Part shown: positions 8,301 to 9,412 of the stretch, piece after piece
How the letters are laid out: each line of letters opens with the position of its first letter
How positions within the stretch are numbered: position 1 is the stretch's first letter
Assembly (NCBI GenBank): GCA_937871645.1
Contig: CALMPZ010000476.1
Coordinates: 1 to 9,412 of the forward strand
Direction: 5' to 3'
Source of the DNA: an uncultured Polymorphobacter sp.
GTDB lineage: Bacteria > Pseudomonadota > Alphaproteobacteria > Sphingomonadales > Sphingomonadaceae
Length of the DNA: 9,412 nt
The notes under the pieces: model-generated
Seen by the model: the letters and a program-made list of their open reading frames with translations, nothing else
Databases searched by the model: none
Told to the model about the DNA's origin: nothing
Program-made: the position numbers and the translations under genes

Positions 8301-8453
8301 CCGACGATTTTCTGGGGGCCGATGGCGATTGCCATCATGGGCGGCCTGCTGGTCGCGACGCTGCTGACGTTGGTGTTCCTGCCGGTGCTCTATGTGCTGG
8401 TCTTCGGCGGTGACAGGGAAGTGACGCCGGAGCCTGCACCGCAGGCCACATAA
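5382..8453 (+). CDS. RND efflux pump, inner-membrane transporter (AcrB/AcrD/AcrF, HAE1-type)
   Basis: Proton-driven exporter of 1023 residues, near the usual size of this family (about 1020-1050). The layout is typical: TM1 at about 14-33, a large periplasmic porter loop to about 335, TM2-6 (about 340-487), TM7 (about 523-543), a second periplasmic loop (about 555-855), and TM8-12 to about 1008. Proton-relay residues match AcrB: the Asp403-Asp404 pair in LLVDDAM of TM4, Lys924 in MIAKNAVILIV of TM10, and Arg956 in GRLRPMMLTA at the start of TM11. These favour the drug/hydrophobe class over the heavy-metal class. The start is GTG at 5382, overlapping the adaptor's stop (GTGA); the N-terminal LSEWALSKRSLVVF is where such pumps normally begin, so no longer start is needed. 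The stop overlaps the next ATG by 1 nt (TAATG). No outer-membrane channel gene or regulator is in the window. Substrate cannot be told from sequence. Confidence 0.95.
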   Translation: MIGPNLSEWALSKRSLVVFMMIVAVIAGAIAFTRLGRDEDPSFTVRTMIIAAAWPGATVDETLDQVTERLERTLQESHNFGQVRSYTTAGQTTIFVDLDETTPLSEVANVWYTVRKDIGDMRQTLPAGVIGPFFNDDFGSTYGIIYGFQSDGFSFRELRDYAEAARSRLLNVPDVAAVQVLGTQDERIYIEFSTEKLAGLRLNLDGMIVTLQAQNVLRPAGVIQTGSERVYVRVTGAFDSAEDIESVNFVVGDRIIRLGDVATVRRGVVDPPQPMFRVNGKPAIGLAISMRNSGDILALGKNVRAEMAAIQKSLPVGVETTLVADQSAIVDVAIDDFMTSLWQAIAIILLASFVSLGMRPGAVVALSIPLTLAITFAVMNAMDIDLQRVSLGALIIALTLLVDDAMTTVDAMIRRLAAGDTKDQAATFAYRTLAAPMLIGTLVTIASFVPIGFAEGAASEFLISLFSVVAISLIVSWLVAVIFAPIMGKYILKAPEPGASTEEKPSKLLDGFNRLLRGALAAKWLTIGLTIGAFAFSLFALQFVPKQFFPASDRPELLVDLTLRQNASIQASAATTERVEALLRNNPDVGHFSSYVGRGAIRFYLPLSVQLANPFVSQIVIVAKDIAARDRLQLSLEKTLAVQFPEVVSRVAPLEMGPPVGWPLQYRVSGPDKAQVSKIALQFAAVLGSDARTRNVNFDWMEPARQVRVHINQDEARRLGISTRAMSGLLNAAMTGTTITQVRDDIYLVNVMVRATDSERASLGTLSSLQVPTASGRMVPLQQFATFTEEQEFPLVWRRDRVPTLTVRSDVAHGVLPDVVVGALVPAVEDFNAKLPDGYEVVTGGMYESSAEASEAVFNVVPIMIVLMLSAMMIMLVSFRRLAMVVAIMPLGLIGVVMALLAFNQPLGFVAILGILALLGMIAKNAVILIVSIEEERAAGANVLDAVVTSATGRLRPMMLTAISTVLGLVPIAPTIFWGPMAIAIMGGLLVATLLTLVFLPVLYVLVFGGDREVTPEPAPQAT

Positions 8454-9010
8454 TGGAAGAATCGGCGGAAACGCTCTGGCTCGACCTGCACGTCGCGGTT
8501 CAGAAGCAGTTGTTCAACTCGATGGATCCGGCGCCGTTCCGCAAGCGCGACCTTGATCCGGTGGTGTCGGCTTACATCGTCGACTGGGCCGAGGAAGCGC
8601 CGCTGCGCGCGCGGCTGGGGCTACGTGTCACGCTGACCGACGAGCCGGCCAACACCGCCGACGCAGCGCTGTTGCGCGCGGCCGTGCACGAAAACTTCAA
8701 CCGCCGCGTCGCCGGCACACGCCGCGAACTGCGCCGGCTGTTCCGCGACGGCCGCATCAGCCTCGCCATCGGCCTCGGCTTTCTGGCGATTGCCATCGTT
8801 ATCAGCGAGGCGGTCGGCGGGCTGATTGCCAATGAACATTATGCGCTGCTGGTGCAGGAAAGCGTCGTCATCGGCGGCTGGGTGGCGCTGTGGCACCCGA
8901 TCAACATCTTCCTCTACGACTGGTGGCCCATCCGCGCTTCGGCGAAGCTGTATGAGCGCCTGAGCCGCGCCGAGGTGCAACTGTCGGGCACCGAGCGGGC
9001 GCAGCCGTGA
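8453..9010 (+). CDS. Conserved membrane protein of unknown function
   Basis: I do not recognise a characterised family for this 185-residue protein, though its motifs have the look of a conserved uncharacterised group. The N-terminal half (about 1-97) is soluble and charged, with a conserved-looking segment FNSMDPAPFRKRDLDP (21-36) and YIVDWAEE (41-48), then an Arg-rich stretch at about 84-101. Two hydrophobic helices follow, at about 102-125 and 132-155, the second running into the aromatic motif GGWVALWHPINIFLYDWWPI (141-160). A basic and charged tail ends the chain. The Arg-rich stretch before the first helix suggests that the N-terminal domain is cytoplasmic, with a helical hairpin in the inner membrane. 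It is wedged between the RND pump (1-nt overlap) and the MrpE-like gene (4-nt overlap), so it is surely co-translated with them and may be an accessory to either. No signal peptide is seen. ATG 8453 is the natural start. Confidence 0.85.
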   Translation: MEESAETLWLDLHVAVQKQLFNSMDPAPFRKRDLDPVVSAYIVDWAEEAPLRARLGLRVTLTDEPANTADAALLRAAVHENFNRRVAGTRRELRRLFRDGRISLAIGLGFLAIAIVISEAVGGLIANEHYALLVQESVVIGGWVALWHPINIFLYDWWPIRASAKLYERLSRAEVQLSGTERAQP

Positions 9011-9412
9011 CGACGCATGCTCCCCGGGCACTGCCATCGCCGCGCGCCGCCGCGCTGGGGCGCGCCTTCACACTGGCGCTGATCTGGCTGCTGCTGATGC
9101 CGAGCGCCAAGCCGGGCGATCTCGCCGTCGGTGCCTTTGCGGTTGTCACGGCGACGCTGGTCAGCCTGCGGCTCTATGCGCCGGCGGCGGGCAGCATCCA
9201 CCTGCGCAGCCTGTTGGCACTGATGCCGCACTTCATCTGGCAGTCGGTGCTCGCCGGGTTCGATGTGGCGCGCCGGGCGTTCGACCCGCGGTTGCCGCTG
9301 CAACCGGGGTTCGTGATGTGCCCGCTCGACTTTCCCGAAGGCATCGCGCGCAACACCTTCGCCACCATCACCAGCATGATGCCCGGCACGGTGCCGTGCG
9401 GCGAAATCGATG
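9007..9412 (+). CDS. mrpE: Na+/H+ antiporter subunit E (MrpE/MnhE-like), cut off by the window end
   Basis: Reading from GTG 9007 gives 135 codons with no stop before the window ends. MrpE is a small membrane subunit of the multi-subunit Mrp/Mnh cation-proton antiporter, normally about 160 residues, so roughly 25-30 residues are missing. Visible family features are the first hydrophobic pair of helices (FTLALIWLLLM at 21-31, then GDLAVGAFAVVTATLVSLRL at 37-56), a central segment LLALMPHFIWQSVLAGFDVARRAF (69-92), the DPRLPLQPGFV-like stretch (93-103), and the C-terminal hallmark ARNTFATITSMMPGTVP (114-130). The GTG overlaps the preceding stop (GTGA), and the next in-frame ATG, codon 31, would delete the first helix, so GTG is the likely start. 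MrpE does not act alone, so subunits F and G and the large B-C-D subunits are expected just beyond the window. Confidence 0.85.
   Translation, partial: MTTHAPRALPSPRAAALGRAFTLALIWLLLMPSAKPGDLAVGAFAVVTATLVSLRLYAPAAGSIHLRSLLALMPHFIWQSVLAGFDVARRAFDPRLPLQPGFVMCPLDFPEGIARNTFATITSMMPGTVPCGEID

Overview
This is a GC-rich, almost wholly coding stretch of a Gram-negative bacterial chromosome. All seven genes supported here lie on the + strand. The RND efflux genes with a lipoprotein adaptor point to a double-membrane cell. The dense GC-ending codon use and the style of the ArcD-like and ArcA proteins fit an alphaproteobacterium, perhaps a sphingomonad; that placement is inference from recalled protein style, not from a search.

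Layout. Positions 1-55 hold a small inverted repeat and perhaps the true N-terminus of the first gene. An APC-superfamily basic amino acid (arginine/ornithine-type) antiporter (56-1459) is followed after 37 nt by a complete arginine deiminase, arcA (1497-2732), with every catalytic residue in place. A strong 12-bp inverted repeat lies just after arcA (2741-2766). A NhaC-family Na+/H+ antiporter (2809-4269) follows, its start overlapping a tiny five-codon ORF. Next is a tightly packed group: a lipoprotein RND periplasmic adaptor (4282-5385), a full-length RND efflux pump (5382-8453), a 185-residue membrane protein of unknown function (8453-9010), and the start of a MrpE/MnhE-type cation antiporter subunit (9007 to the window end, where it is cut). 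Adjacent genes in this last group overlap by 4, 1 and 4 nt.

How the genes may work together. The antiporter and deiminase would import arginine and hydrolyse it to citrulline and ammonia. The partner enzymes of the classical pathway, ornithine carbamoyltransferase (arcB) and carbamate kinase (arcC), are not in the window. The next genes include a NhaC antiporter and the beginning of what may be a Mrp-type complex, so arginine-derived ammonia production sits beside two different cation/proton exchange systems with an RND pump between them. A shared role in pH or sodium homeostasis is a reasonable hypothesis but is not shown by the sequence. No RNA genes, insertion sequences, CRISPR arrays or replication origins were seen, and no stretch over 300 bases lacks a gene.
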